DNA of 64,000 nucleotides from Holothuria scabra (GCA_037179385.1 CM074179.1:9796001-9860000); one strand, 5' to 3'. Counted from the stretch's first letter, positions 39,776 to 53,205 are shown. Program-made: numbers and translations. Notes: generated by a model not told the origin, from the letters alone.

Positions 39776-42700
39776 AGAATTAACTTTAGATGATGACTTT
39801 GATAGTCACAAATATTCTAAAACCCAGGAGCTTTCGGGGACTTTGCCCCCTGGACCCCTACACAGAAATTGCCCTTGGACCCCTTCCGGCTGGAGAGGAT
39901 ATTGCCCTGAAACCATAGGGGCAGACAAGGGCAATCCTTGCCAGAATATTGTAATTGCACAATAAGCAGTACCATCCGTGCCATCGGTTGGCGTGTAGCG
40001 TACAAGAACCTGTCGGTCAAATACGTATTCCAAATGGCTGGGAATGGCACTTTCAGGTTCTTTTAAGCTGCATGTAAAGCGTCCTGCAAGATGTTTGTGT
40101 CGTACTCTTTTTTAATGATTCAAAGCTCGATTGCCCGGCAGGTGACAGTATTCAAACCTATGAAAAGACGCAAGATTGAAGACTGTGGCTCTGCAGTTGT
40201 CGGCTGTGAGCCTTCACCAGGTTGCCGGCTGTTCAGTCTTCACCAGGCACACGAAACAACGCAACGCCTGCTTTACTTGACCTCATTCATTGACATGCCT
40301 TAGGCAGAAATATGACAGTTAATTTACATGTCCCTTGTCCCTCCCTGTTCAGTGCTACATTCCCTTATGGCGAGTGCAGAGTGCCACCCGCACCGGCAAT
40401 AGATTCTGTTTTGTCTTTGGTGTAACCGGATAAGGATTAGAAACCCCGCTTTGAAGTATGAAGTTATTTTATAAAAATTCATACTTTTCTCAAAAAAAAA
40501 AAAAAACAAAACAAAACAAAACAAAAAAAAAAAGCTTTTGATTTTCAAATATTATATCATTTAAAAGACTTTGTTTAGCTTCATACAGTTGTTGAAAATG
40601 AAAATGTCAAATTAGGCATCAGATCATCAACTGACTTCGGGCAACAACAGTGTATGTGGCTCTTTCGATTTTTTTCAGACTCATAAAATTCCCAATTTTC
40701 TATATTATAACCACATGATTTTTAAATATTTTTCCCGCAATGGCAGCAAAGTTTTAGATAACCAGATAGCATTATAGTGTTACAACAATGATCTCCAGTC
40801 ACCGGTCAATCCCGAATATTCAATAATGGCGAACAGGGAAGAGTGGCAGATTCTCCAATACTGTCCGAAGTTTTGTGAAGGTTTCAAATTTCTTTACAGG
40901 AACTTTTCAATTCCTCAGAAAAATGTCACAACTCTTTTGAAATACCATCTATACATATTTTCAAATGTTTTTCTATAATTACTACGCCACATCCATGCGC
41001 GGTTCTAGACTTTGTTACTTTGGGGAGGGGGTCCGAGGGGGCTTGATACGGCAAGATATATCTTTTCTAAATTGAGAATCGGCACTGAAAGGCTGAAGAC
41101 CATGACGATGAATGCAGTACCACACAATACATGATACGCTCATCTTTTAGGCCTAAAATCATGTTATGTACAGCCATCTTTATACGGAAGAATGGATTTA
41201 ATGTTACTTTGAGACTACACGAGCAACCTGTCCTCTTCACCGACATTAATCGGAGTAACCCCTGCACTGATGCATGTCACAAGGTCGTCCCAATTACTCC
41301 CCTGTGTAGGATCTTTCAAAACTCTCGAGAATTTTACAGCTCTCTGGGGCAATCAAAATACCAACAACCGACTCAAAAGACCACACTGACAATCGGTGTA
41401 AATTGAGAAAAAAAAAAAATATATATAATTAAGAAAATTGCTTCTCTTGCGTGTCCAAAAAAAAAAAAAAACAATACTAAATTCATCAATAACAGCTTCA
41501 AATGAAGTGCAAATTCCCCATCTCTGTCTCCGTTACACTGACTAAAATTTCTCAAATAATGGGACCTTAACACTTAGATATCAAAATAAACACCCAAAAC
41601 ATACTCCGGCACACTTTCACACACACACACACAGACTCACCTCATAAAAATAAAAAAAAACTCACCCACACACAATTGGCCAAGATACCTCCCACCTTAA
41701 AGTACACACGCAATACCCCCTTTAACATTGATGTGGTTCTCTGTTCTGAAATTAAACTGCCCGGCGGATTCCAGCGGTACCCTCGGCAGCACAGGTTGTC
41801 GCTGGGACTCCTCTGGCCTTCCCCACGGGCTTTAGCAGTCTCGGTCTCAAATACCTCGACCCTATGTAACGACGAACGACGTGGCCCTCTGTAGCTCACG
41901 CGATACCCGTCGTGCCCCTCAAGTGGTCACATGCGCCAGTAGGAAACCTTCAATCCCCAGTCTTGATCCCAGTGCCCAGTTTACGGGGTCGATACCGTGG
42001 CCCTCAGCGGCTCACGTCCTAGTCGGGTGGCCTGAGCGCCTACACCGTGTAGCCTCGTGAACAGAACTCAGGAACAGAATCGGGAATCATATCTCGGGAA
42101 AATGAACCAAAACCAGAACCGTAAAAACCGGAAACCGGAACCAGGTTAGGACTCTCTCATAATCACGAACCTGGTTCCAAAGTAAGAATAAAGTAACAGC
42201 ATCCTACTCAGGATTAACAAACTCAAAATTAACTAAATAAACACTTTTACGGCATCTAATGCCGGACTTCTCCTCTCTCTATGGACGTCTCGAGGTAAGT
42301 GACTAGAACCGCACCCTTAGGCAGGCTTCTTCGTACCCTCGGACTATCCCAACACTTTCCTACATTTACATAATAAAGAGCTGGCTTGCAAGGCACACCA
42401 AAAGGAATTTACACAGTCGGCAGCAGGTGCGAACGAGTTTGGAACGCCCACTGTGACAATGCACAAATGGACAAGTGCCAGTATTAAAGACTCGTTTTTA
42501 ACTTCCAGTAGATAACTAATCGGTCAACTCGATTTAATTAAAGCTACCATGGATGCCACTTACGGCATCTGTCCCCAAATTTTTTAGTGACACGTTTAAC
42601 CTATGTGATGTGGATACTTAGACGACGGTTTCGGTGATCAATGATTCATTCAACAGAAGTAAATCACAACATGCGAAGCGAGAATCACTAGATATTGTGA

Positions 42701-43240
42701 CGCAGCTAAACTTTTTTCCTGGGAGGATGGAGGGGAGGGGGGGGGGGGGAGGAACTGTTGCGCATTTCTGTTATGAGTAGATACGAAATTTTTAAACAAT
42801 TAATTTTAAAATGTACAGTTAAAATGCAAGAAATTTTGGATTCTGAGTTTTTCGTACTACATTGAAAGCATACGGGCTATTCCACAGGTTGGTGGACATG
42901 AGCTTAAAAATTCAAATGCAATATTTTTCTGACTTAGTCATCATTTTTTGTTCTTCACACATGACAGACTCAGAAACAAAATTGAAAAACCTGTTTTCCA
43001 TAAGTTTACATTGAAAAGAAAAATGGTTGAAAGTGGCAACTTCCAGTTTGTCCCAAAATACTCAAACAAACTGTAAAAAGTTAAATATGTCTTCTTACCA
43101 TTTTTGTAATGCAGAATCACATTACTTTATTTATTGATTAATTATAGAAGAGCCAAATACCACAAAAAAGCAACACTTTTTAAGGCTTTTAGTGGTACTG
43201 TGCATGCTGAGGGACCAAAAATATTAACCCACTGTGGTGA
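39776..43240. other. Non-coding stretch, no gene recognised
   Basis: Includes a GGGGACTTTGCCCCCTGGACCCC-type repeat-like segment at 39830-39880, A-rich runs at 40490-40532 and 41403-41475, a short CA repeat at 41620-41633, and a more GC-rich block at 41750-42070. A G run lies at 42740-42749. No protein family is visible in any frame. Confidence 0.5.
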
Positions 43241-43241
43241 T

Positions 43242-44906
43242 GTAACGTGAGTAACCAAAAAGACTGAAAGGTTTTACTGAGAAAAAGTTTTTCACAAATA
43301 ATTAGTGGGATTTAAAATCCTCTTCCTTTGAACACTCTTTGACAAAATTATGACAATGAAGATCATGAGAATTAACTGAATTTCAAAATATTGAAGATTA
43401 AAGTGAGTAACCGTGTAACGTGAGTAACCATGTGTGTAACGTGAGTAACCAGTTATGATTAGGTTCAAAGATAATATATTCTATGGCTTACCATGTTAAG
43501 TTGTTCTGGTGAATTGCGCAGTGCTTCTTTTGTGTATTGAAAACAAAAGGAGGCTCCTCCTCTTTAAAGTACTCCTTCCTTATGCATTTATGGTAGGGTA
43601 TTACAGTACATAATATTACTGTGTGTAACATAAAATTGAACAGAGGACTTGACCATGCAAGGAAGCAAGGATCAGTGGTGAAACCCAAGTTGATACTGTA
43701 TTGAAACAGTAAGGACTTGTGCACCATAGAGCAGAGATGTAGTAAAATCTCTCTTTTCATGGCAAGTCAGGTCATCTGCAGCTATTTTAGTGACTCCAGT
43801 CAAGTCATCGACTCGAGTCTCTATGTACAGTATTTTAATATAGGAAAATGCACCAGAATTTTTCAAGTCGGGGAGAGTTGGAAGGTTGTGAGTTCAGTCG
43901 TAACTTGACTTTATCTCTGCCATAGAGGCTATCAAGCAGCAGGGGGATAAAGATTAAATATTTAAGGCCCGAAGAATCAATTTGAAAAGAGGATAAAAGT
44001 GAAAAAAAGGTTCAGGTAGGATATGCCAGATTAAGGATCCAGATAATGACATTAAAGATACTGTACAGTATCTGCTATGGAGTAGGCTGGTCAATACTGG
44101 AAATGACCTCTTCCATGTGATGTTTTTTTTTTACAGTATGTGAGGAAAAAGATTCAGAAGAAACTACATGTACTGTACAATTTTAAGTTGTGCCAATAAT
44201 CATGGATACTTAGCATTCAAAGATACATTCTAACTGTTATAATAAATTGGTCCAACTTGTCAGAAAAAGACAGTTAATGTGTATTCATTTTATTGCGTTT
44301 TTTTTATTCTTTGTAGAAGCCACACCTAAACTGTACATTGTTTTAATGCATTTGTCCTGTTGTGTATTGCCATGATTTTGAAACAGAAGTTGAGAAAAGA
44401 AATGAAATCTGTTACAATATCTGGGGGGGGGGGGGGATTTGCCAAGCCAAAGACAGACAGACAGATGGCACAGTGATCACCCACAGTATGATTTTGCCAG
44501 TAGTACTTAACATGGTGTTAATGTACTGCTCAATTATAGGTGAAATGTTCAGTGCATGAAATTAAACAGCACGTAACCTTTATAACTACTGTTTAGTGGT
44601 CTGTATAAAAGTAAAAAAATCATGTCTCCTACAGGAATTATTCAATTTTTAGTGAATTATATGTAACTGGCCATACATGGACAAAATGTAACATGAGTAA
44701 CTGTAACGTGAGTAACCATTATATTGGCAGCCACAGCAAAAGGAGTGGTTACGTGACTTTTGAAAGTATATGCAATTTACATCTCCCTAACATACTTCTT
44801 TGAAAAGGGTACAATGCAATTGCAGAAAAGCTTGGTATGAGGACACTTTATAATTGTGTCAACTTTTCATTTTATGCATGTCCAAATCATGTAACGTGAG
44901 TAACCG
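43242..44906 (+). repeat. Dispersed GTAACGTGAGTAACC motif cluster
   Basis: The 15-mer GTAACGTGAGTAACC or a near variant occurs at about 43242, 43401 (partial), 43415, 43436, 44688 (variant), 44703 and 44890, always on the plus strand. Spacing is irregular, so this is not a simple tandem repeat. The rest of the region is unique, AT-rich and non-coding. Confidence 0.75.
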
Positions 44907-46911
44907 ACTGACACCAAATACCGATCATGCACAATAAGGATGTGTGAGTTTAGGCGACTGTACAGCGTCTATTAATGAGGGTCATCGGTAAGTGTCATTA
45001 CTTTAATCGATATTTTCTCAAAAATCACACGGTGAACTATTAAAAAGTGCACGGAAAAGTTGTAAATAAAATTTTTGGCAACAAGAACATCTCGGTTTTG
45101 AAATGTTCTAAGCACGAACTAATTTTCTAGAAAATTTTCAAAGGTAAAGCCTAATGTTATGTATTATGAACACCGTACAGCTTTGTGGGTAAATTTAAAA
45201 TGACGCCAAATTTTTCTCCATTATTGGAGACAATTAAAGTCTCCGAAAAGGGAGACTCTCCCGGACTGCCGAAAGAGGTTATCTCCCGAACTGTATACAG
45301 TAGCATTCGCTTTTGAAGGGTACAGTATGTAATGACCGCGGGGGGTACTTTCAGTAGGAAGCTTCCCCTCGTGCTCTGAAAAATCGCTTTTCACTAATCC
45401 TCCTACTGTAATGGCAACTCCCGGCTTGAACGAAGGCAAGTAGTGGTTTTGAACAAGCATTGCGATTTATCCCGTTTTCATTTACTTATCGGCACATTGC
45501 TTTGTACAGGTCTTAGAAAAATGGTTTTCCGATTGTGTTTCATTTATACTTTGCGTCTTTAGTTCCAAAATACGTGTAATATGATATCAATTAAGAACCT
45601 TGTTTTTCTTATAAATTCTGTGAGCTTACACCTCAACGAACCTAAATTAATGTCATGTACAGACATCTTATTTGGTAATAAATCTGTAAATGGGTGAAGA
45701 GGGTAAAAAAAAAGTGGCGAGCGAAAAGTACGGAACATTTTGCCTTTTCTAAACAATACTTTAAAAATATAGAGCTTCCATTGTGGGAACTTTTGAATTC
45801 TGGGTTTCCGGTAGGGAAATTTGAAACTTTTGCCAATAAATGGAGAATCTGCTTTCCCTATTAGCAAAGTTGAGATTACACGGTGACTAAGGATCGTTGT
45901 TGCTGCATAATATCAGCCTAGATCTGCATGCGGATTAAGGCTGTATTGTTGTCCTCTTCTTTAGTTGAATATTTGAAAATGAAGAGCTCATAAAAGAGAA
46001 AATTTTGCAATTTATATAAAAAAAGAACAAAAATATGAGAACCGTTGGTTGGTTTAACAGTGTGAACATTTTTGTAATAGGGGTTGCTATGTGCAGGGCA
46101 CAGAACGGGCTGAAAATTTCGCTTTCTGCAAAAACATTGGAACAAATTCGCAATTTTATGAAAGGAAGGTTGGGAAAACAGTTGTTCTGTTACCGGAAAT
46201 TGATGATCTAGTTTCACATATAGGCTAAAAAATTTCTGGATGTTTTATACATGTCAGAACCAGGGGGAAATCGTTCTTTTGTCTGGCCCCGCCGGTAGCT
46301 ACGCCTCTGATTGTTTCGTTTTCGAATTTGCATGCGTATGGCGACGAGCGATAAAGTACAGCTTAGTAAGCTACGCAATTGCCTGAACTCCGTTGAGATA
46401 CTGTACCATAGAGAGTCCGGTTTATCCACTTGTACCAGATACATGCATTCAATCAAGATAAGCCCATGCACATGGCTTCAAGCGTGGTACGCAAATAACG
46501 GTAACACGTCACTAAGTACAGTATCATGCATGGCACATTGAGCCCTTGCCTAATTGAAGAGAAGGCATACCGATGGTTTTGGCGAATAAGACTCAACCGC
46601 CTGTGACGTGCAGAAAATTTTGTTGGAGGCGGTAGGGGGAAAAGCGGCATACATGTATAAATGTAATAGGTCTTTTTGGCATTTTTTTCAATTTACGCAA
46701 ATACAGCTTTAATGTATGCACAACCTGGGGCATTTGACAAATTGTCACGGTTAGTAGTCCTTTGTTCTCATTCAGATTCTAATCGGTTTTTACAGTACTA
46801 CTGTAACATAAGACATTGCCGTCAACACACGGGGCCGCTTTGCAATACTGACCGTTCTGTAGCATAATTTCGTAATGGTGTTATTTCCCTTCATTTTACA
46901 GCTATTAACCA
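44907..46911. other. Non-coding stretch upstream of the TRIM-like gene
   Basis: No coding frame recognised. A single CCGAAAGAGGTTATCTCCCGAACTG end (45268-45293) belongs to the same family as the 14712-15312 element. The promoter of the TRIM-like gene could lie here, but no confident TATA or initiator was identified. Confidence 0.5.
46891..46911 (+). other. Probable 3' splice site in 5' UTR of TRIM-like gene
   Basis: A pyrimidine-rich tract (TTATTTCCCTTCATTTTACAG) ends in AG at 46910-46911, about 124 bp before the ATG. An upstream non-coding exon would be joined here, a common arrangement for genes whose coding part is in one exon. Confidence 0.45.
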
Positions 46912-47035
46912 CGGGTGCAGGTCATTCCCATTGGAATAAAAACCAGACGACTGGACGCATTAACGTTAATTACACATCTGAAGTAGAGTTAAGTTGCAGT
47001 AGCACGATACTACGGACAAATTTATTGAGATAGCT

Positions 47036-48860
47036 ATGGCGAAGGCAGAACGAACCAATGCGTACGATTGTCCAATTTGCTGTGAAATATATAATACCCC
47101 GAAAATGATTTCCTGTGGGCATAGTTTTTGTATGAAACCTTGTCTACAAAAGGTAATTGAAACGAGTAATCCCAAGTGTCCCGTTTGTAGGACTTCCATC
47201 CATGTACCTCGGTCTGGTAATGTAAGAGATGTACCTACTAACTTTGCATTGCAGTCATTGGTTGAAGCCGCTGCACCCATTACTGAAAACGCATCTGTTC
47301 AGGTGGATAATGAAAGTGCTTCATTAATACAAAATTCTTGCTTAGAGCACAATGAAGCTTTTGAGGTGTATTGTAAAGTATGTTCTGAGTTACTGTGCCA
47401 AAAGTGTCTTGTCGAAAATCATAACCAAGATCATGTTACGATAGGGGTGCCAGAAGCTACCAACGAATGTTGCAAAATAATTGATCGTGTTCTAGAAGAT
47501 TTAAGAGGACTTGAAGTAGGGTCGACTGATGTTTTACATTCTTTGAAGCAATTAAAGAAGACCTGCAGGTTCCAAGCTGATTCGGTCAGAACTAAGATAA
47601 GTGAAACTGTAGAATTAGTGATTGAACAAGTCCGTCAGGAAGCGAAAGACCTTGGCCTCGAAGTCGACAAATGGGAACGTTCTACATTGCAGAAACATTT
47701 GGACACTGAGACCAAAGTAGCAGACTTATCATTCACAACGGATTGCACACGTGGTGTATGTGAAAATTTGAAAACCGAATTAACTCAACTAGACTATATA
47801 AGGAGAAACGCGCTTGGTAGTATGTCTGATAAGAGTGCAGCACTTGTGAGAGATTTGGCAGATTTAAAGAAAAAAGTCGTTAGTTCACCAAGGTTACATT
47901 CATTTCCAACCCAGCCAATATCTTAGAAGCTTTCACATTGGAGAGTTGACTGGTCCTCCCGAAACAACAAATCTCATGCTGTCCAAGGTCACTGATTTAT
48001 CACACACTGTGCCAGACGGTGGCATCTACAAGGGTTTCATCCTAGCAACAACGAATGACATACTTTTTTATAGTCAAACCAATCTTACTTTCTATGTTAC
48101 TCAGTGTACAGGAGGATCAGCTGGAACAGTAAATTGTGTTGACGTTGTAGGCGATATCAGTAACATAGCATCATCGCCCAAAACCAAGCAAGAGATGTTA
48201 TCAATCTTTGGTACTGGCCACAGGATATCCATGATGAAGTATGACATATACGGTAAAACTTACACGATTAATTCAGGTATTCTTTTAAGCGATGCGCTTT
48301 TGTACAAGGTGACCGCAGTTACATGGGACAAAAATGTAGAAAACTGTTTTGCACTATTAGACGATGGTTGCACAATCAGACGAATATCGTTCTCTTCAAA
48401 ATCAACGGAAGTGTTTCACATGAAATTAGAAGAGAAAGTAGAATGTAAAGACTCAAGAGGGTTTCACATTTCTGAATTTGGAATGTCAATTTGCGAAGAA
48501 GATAGGAGTCAAGTCAGATTTTATACATCAGTGCTTTCACCTAATTCATGGCGCATAGTAACAGCGCCAACGGGTATTACAGATGGACGCCCTCTTTCTG
48601 TAAGATCACTAAATAAATACAGAAAATGGTGTGTTTTGTGGCAATGTGCCACGTCAGCTAGTGCTTATCTTTATCAGTATTCGGCCTTGTTTGATGAAGA
48701 ATGTGTTCTAATTCGGTTACATCAGTGCAGAGTGCAGTCGTTTTGCTTTCTATATGACGAGTATGTAGCGGTGGATGAGCTCGATGGCAATAACGTAAAA
48801 GTGGCTCTTTATAGCATAAGGCTTGCAAGTATCACCGATAGCACACTACCAAGGCATTAA
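47036..48860 (+). CDS. TRIM-like RING/B-box/coiled-coil protein (one frameshift)
   Basis: Likely an E3 ubiquitin ligase of the TRIM type. The N-terminal RING has C12, C15, C27, H29, C32/C36, C48 and C51 (DCPICCEIY, CGHSFC, CPVC). A B-box 2 follows with C102, H105, C113, C116, C121, C124, H129 and H133, then a predicted coiled coil at about 145-275. The first frame stops at 47926. The rest continues in the next frame to 48860 (about 300 further residues), with a beta-rich C-terminal region that is not an obvious SPRY or NHL domain. The frames join if one A is removed from the A6 run at 47870-47875, since the downstream frame is open from there through IGELTGPPETT. The lesion could be an assembly error or a recent mutation. 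The ATG at 47036 has G at -3 and +4. The coding region is intronless. Confidence 0.88.
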
Positions 48861-50090
48861 CAGAACACAGATAGTTAATGGGAAATGTGTGGTCTATATC
48901 GCATACATCAAATATGTATATGAGAATCTGTTACTAATATTCCTTTCCAAAAGTTTGCCACATGCAGTAAAAGTTAATTTTATTTTGAGTAAATCGAAGT
49001 TCATTTACTCTTTTACAAGGAGAAAAAACAAAAAAACAAAATAGAATCAAGAAGTTAGCAGAAACCCTGAACAGTGTGAAGCTTTTCACTACTTCAAATG
49101 TAAGCTGTATGTAAATGTATTTAAAGAAATAGCTTTCTTAATGAAGATATAAAGGCATTTTGCCCTCGATTCTTAAACATATTTAGGTGCTTAACACAAG
49201 TCCTTAAAGTGTACCTCAAGGCAAAAAATTCAAAACTATATATTTAAGAACATGAAAAATGAATAGTCCAACTCCCATCTTCAAAGGACATTCCTGAGCT
49301 GAGATATAAAATGCTGAAGTTTATTCACTTAAAAGAAATTGGTCCATTGCGCAATAATTTGTGACTTTCTTGTAGCACAACTCACATAATATTCTTTGTT
49401 CCCCTTTAGGTAAAAATGTTTTTGTGACCTTGAACACTCCCTGTTTGCCCGCATACCATTTTGCACAGAGAGGGCTTAATTAATTATATCACCTCATAAG
49501 AGTAAGAGTGATATGACACCTTAGTTCAAGGTGCAGTAACATTCAGAAAATCAGAGAAATGCAAAGATTGTAATTTGAGTAGTACAACAATGACATCACA
49601 AATTATTGGGCAATATACCATTTTAGGTTGAGTGAATAGACTTTAACATTTTACTTCTCAGCTCAGGAATGTCCAATGAAGAGGGGCGTTTGACTGCTGG
49701 AATTGATTTTCAAGCTCCTTAATATATATTTTTGAATATTTTGACTTGAGGTGCATTTTAACGTTTTCTGTTTGAAAACATGTATAGAGTTTCAACTTGT
49801 TTATAAAGTGTTGGCGGATACGTATTAAAGTGCTAAACATGTATTAGAGTGTACGTTCTAGCCGTCTAGACTAAGTGTTCTCTACGTCACTTTTGGACGA
49901 AATCATGTTGCTGTGGCCATCTGGGTGGCCCCAGTGGAGCAGGAATAGGTAATATTAGGTGGCGTCTTACCGTCACCCCTTGCCCACATCCTTCCCCGTT
50001 AGATTGGCCAATTTGCCAAGATCCACATGCACACCCCTGGTATAGAGGGACAGCTCTATTTCGGAGACTGTCTGTACAGTTCTCTTATAA
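48861..50090. other. 3' flank of TRIM-like gene, non-coding
   Basis: AT-rich, with no recognised gene. It presumably contains the 3' UTR; no clear AATAAA was identified close to the stop. A TTAGAGTGTAC end-like sequence at 49843-49853 resembles the ends of the local MITE family. Confidence 0.45.
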
Positions 50091-50096
50091 TATTCA

Positions 50097-50720
50097 GCAA
50101 GGAACCACAGTGCCCATTGGGCTCTTGTTTATTCCTTGCCGAAGGCAGGCAAGGAATCCATGCGATGGTGATGTCGTGTGTATGTGTGTGTGTGTGTGTG
50201 TGTATGTGACGCTTTGGCTTGTACACACGATATCTCAAGAAAGGTAAGTGTGACTTATCTCATATTTGATGTGTGGGTTGTTCATATTAAGTTGATGATC
50301 CCTAATGTTTTTGGTGGAGGTCAAAGGTCATTTGGGGTCACCAGAGTTCAAAAGGTCAAAATTGTGTAAACACCATATCTCAAGAACAGTACATGTGACT
50401 ATGCTCCTATTTGGTATGTAGGTTGGCCATATTGAGTGAATGATCCGTATTGATTTTCGTGGAGGTCAAAGGTCTTTTGGGGTCACGAGAGGTCAAATAT
50501 TAAATTCCTTAGAAATTGCTTGTAAACCCCTATCTCAAGAAGGGTAAATGTGACTATGCTAATATTTGGTGTGTGGGTTGGTCATATTAAGTAGCTGATC
50601 CCAAATGATTTTCGTGGAGGTCAAAGGTCACTTGAGGTCACGGGAGGTCAAATAGTAAATTCCTTAGAAATTGCTTGTAAACACGGAATCTCCAGTAGGG
50701 TAAGTGTGACTTGTCTCATA
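50097..50720 (+). repeat. AGGTCA-family element: terminal hairpin, (TG)n and three units
   Basis: Begins with a remnant of the family's 3' end (GCAAGGAACCACAGTGCCCA...TGGGCTCTT, 50097-50126). This is followed directly by what looks like a 5' end, a 10-bp inverted repeat ATTCCTTGCC/GGCAAGGAAT (50131-50140, 50148-50157), then CATGCGATGGTGATGTCG, a (TG)n tract (about 50176-50204), and ~150-bp units with GGAGGTCAAAGGTCA at about 50317, 50461 and 50619. A second (TG)n lies at 50724-50737. Confidence 0.8.
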
Positions 50721-50737
50721 TTGTGTGTGTGTGTGTG

Positions 50738-51752
50738 AAGCCAGCGGTAGAAATCATCCCACGTTTGAACAAACTTACGCGCATTTCCAAATGGTTGACC
50801 AATCAGCAGTCTGTATTTTTTGTGTTGGTGTGTCATTCCTCCAAAAGAGGGCACACCTTTCGCATTGTCACATTATGCAAATCAACACCAACAAATTCAG
50901 AGAGCTGATTGGTCAGTGGCTTTGTGCCCTGTGGCCTGTGCCCTATACTTTGCTAAAGTAGTGTTAGCGAATTGGACCTTAAGAATAAAACGGCAACTTT
51001 TAACTGGCTTATTGAAGCCAAGAGGAGGGTCACTCAAATGATGAAGACCAGTATAGGCTACTACACTTTTACCTTACGAAATGCGTTTAGCATCATGCTG
51101 TTGACAAAACATGGTTTCTTGGAAATTGGCTACACTCCATCCCAGGACGTTGCACTTTACCAAAATGACAACTTTTTTGTAATTCTAAAACCGTTTGAAG
51201 AAACAATAGGTCAAATATCCTCCCTCCGCTGACATAATCCATACTCAGTATATGAAGCCTAATTATGACTTGAAAACAAAAATTTTCCTTAAAAAAAAAA
51301 GAAAAAAAAAACTGAAATTACCTTTCGCACCCTAGGAAAAATAAAAGCAGAGCGTTCACGCACAAACATGTATAGACCCGTATACATGAACAACATCCCC
51401 AAAACTCCCGCATTTTTTTTTTTTTCAAGAAGTTGACATAACCTTTCGACGGAATTTTTGGAACATTTTCAAAATGCTTTGAGATTGTTGCACACCCCTG
51501 TCTAAACTCCGTAGTAAACTGAAAATGAGCCTGTTTTCGTTTTTCGCCAGTAAAAGTTTGGAAATGTTACCCGTGTATACGGGCATCACTGTGATTCCAT
51601 GGACACGCGTCCACGTTTTTTTTTGTAAAGAATCTGAACCCGGCTACGACAGTTAAAATGACCCGAAAGTTTGGAAGATATTGAAAAAGACATTTTTAAC
51701 CTCTTCACGTTTTTAAGTATATTAACCAAAAGGATTAGTTAGGCCTAATTCA
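50738..51752. other. Non-coding flank of the foldback element
   Basis: Contains A and T homopolymer runs (51291-51310, 51413-51424). The frame at 50972-51232 has no recognised domain. Confidence 0.45.
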
Positions 51753-51762
51753 GTTCCTAGAG
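51753..51762. repeat. Left 10-bp target-site duplication
   Basis: GTTCCTAGAG directly precedes the GGGTGTCTAC end of the foldback element and is repeated exactly at 61317-61326 after the GTAGACACCC end. Confidence 0.85.
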
Positions 51763-53205
51763 GGGTGTCTACAAAGCGAAGACCGAAGACCGAAAAATGT
51801 CACAAAGGTAGAAATGATAACAACAACACAATGGATTTTAGGTGGCCAGACTGTGTTTTATTTCTCTAAAATTGCAAGGCAGATAACTTACAAAGATAAT
51901 CATTAGATGGAGAATAATTTTGTCAGACTGTACAGAAAATAAGAGCTCTCAATGCTTTGCATCATCGCCTATCAAAATACGGTGCCACAGCGCCGCGGAC
52001 ACAGGTTGTTGCTGTAGTCTTCGTTTTGTGAATTTTAATCTCATTAATTGCTGTTTTCTTTTATGTTTTCCTTCGATACTGCAGAGTCTCATGTCGACAT
52101 CAATTCAAATACCTTAGTCAGCATAGCTGAAACCAATATTAATCACACAAAAAAGTTTAATTGTGTTTCTTAATTTGGAAAGGGCTGAAAATCCAAGTCT
52201 TCGTTTTGTATATCAGCAGTTATGTTTTCACCTTTGAAACATTTCGTACCACGTATGTAATTCTATTAGTTCTAACACGTGCAATGTCTGTTAATTTGCT
52301 TTGAAATTACTGGGAACGTCTCTTAAAGGAATGTTTGATATTTCAATGGGTGTCGTATGCGGTTACTCTCGCGCGGGGCGGGGGAGACGGAAGGGGTTCG
52401 GCAAGGTAGGGAAAGTCCCCAATATCGCAAGAAAATGTGAAAATAGAAGAAAATAACCCGGAGAAGTAAGTTAGTTAGATGTTTTACGGATGTTTTTCGA
52501 ATACCTTAGTTAGCATAGCTAAAGCCAATATTAATCACACGAAAAATTTTATCTGTGTTTCTTAATTAAGAAAGGGCTGAAAATCCAAGTCTTCGTTTTG
52601 TATATCAAGAATCGCATTTTCACTTTTCAAAGATTTCGTACCATGTGTGTAATTCTATTAGTTCTAAGACATCCAGTATATGTTAATTTTGTTTGAAACC
52701 AATGGGAACGTCTCTAAAATGAATGTTTGATATTTCAATGGGTGTCGTATGCGGTTATTGTCACGGGGGGTTGGGGTTTGGGGTTGGTGACGGAAGGGGT
52801 TGGCAAGGGAGGGAAAGTTCCTAATATCGCAAGCAAAAGTGAAAACAGAAAACAAGCCGGACAAAAAATAAAATAAGAGCTCTCAATGCTTTGCTTCAAA
52901 GCCTATTAAAATACGGTGCCACAGCGCCGCCGACACAAGTTGTTGCTGTAGTCTTAATTATTGTTATTAATGGGAACGTCCCTGAAATGAATGTTTGATA
53001 CTTCCTTACAGTATGCAGTTTTTGTTGCACAGGGTGGCGGCATGGGTGGAGAGGCAGGGGGTCGTCCCTTATATTCGCAAGGAACCCATTGAGCTACCGA
53101 AAGTAGTTATGGTAGTCTTCCTTTTGGGGAATTAAGACCACATTAATTGCTCCTTACATTTATGTTTTCGTTCGATACTGCATAGTATCATGTCAACATA
53201 AATTT
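51763..53205 (-). repeat. Left inverted arm of foldback element (terminal unit plus decayed units)
   Basis: Reads as the reverse complement of the right array. The terminal unit (51763 to about 52365) is well preserved. The next units (to about 52755, 53040 and 53205) keep recognisable blocks such as GTGTCGTATGCGGTTA, CAATGCTTTGC, ACAGCGCCGC and TTGTTGCTGTAGTC but have internal deletions. Confidence 0.85.

Noticed and set aside
50176..50204. Coding frame through the (TG)n tract
   Set aside because: Simple repeat; Cys-Val alternation is an artefact.
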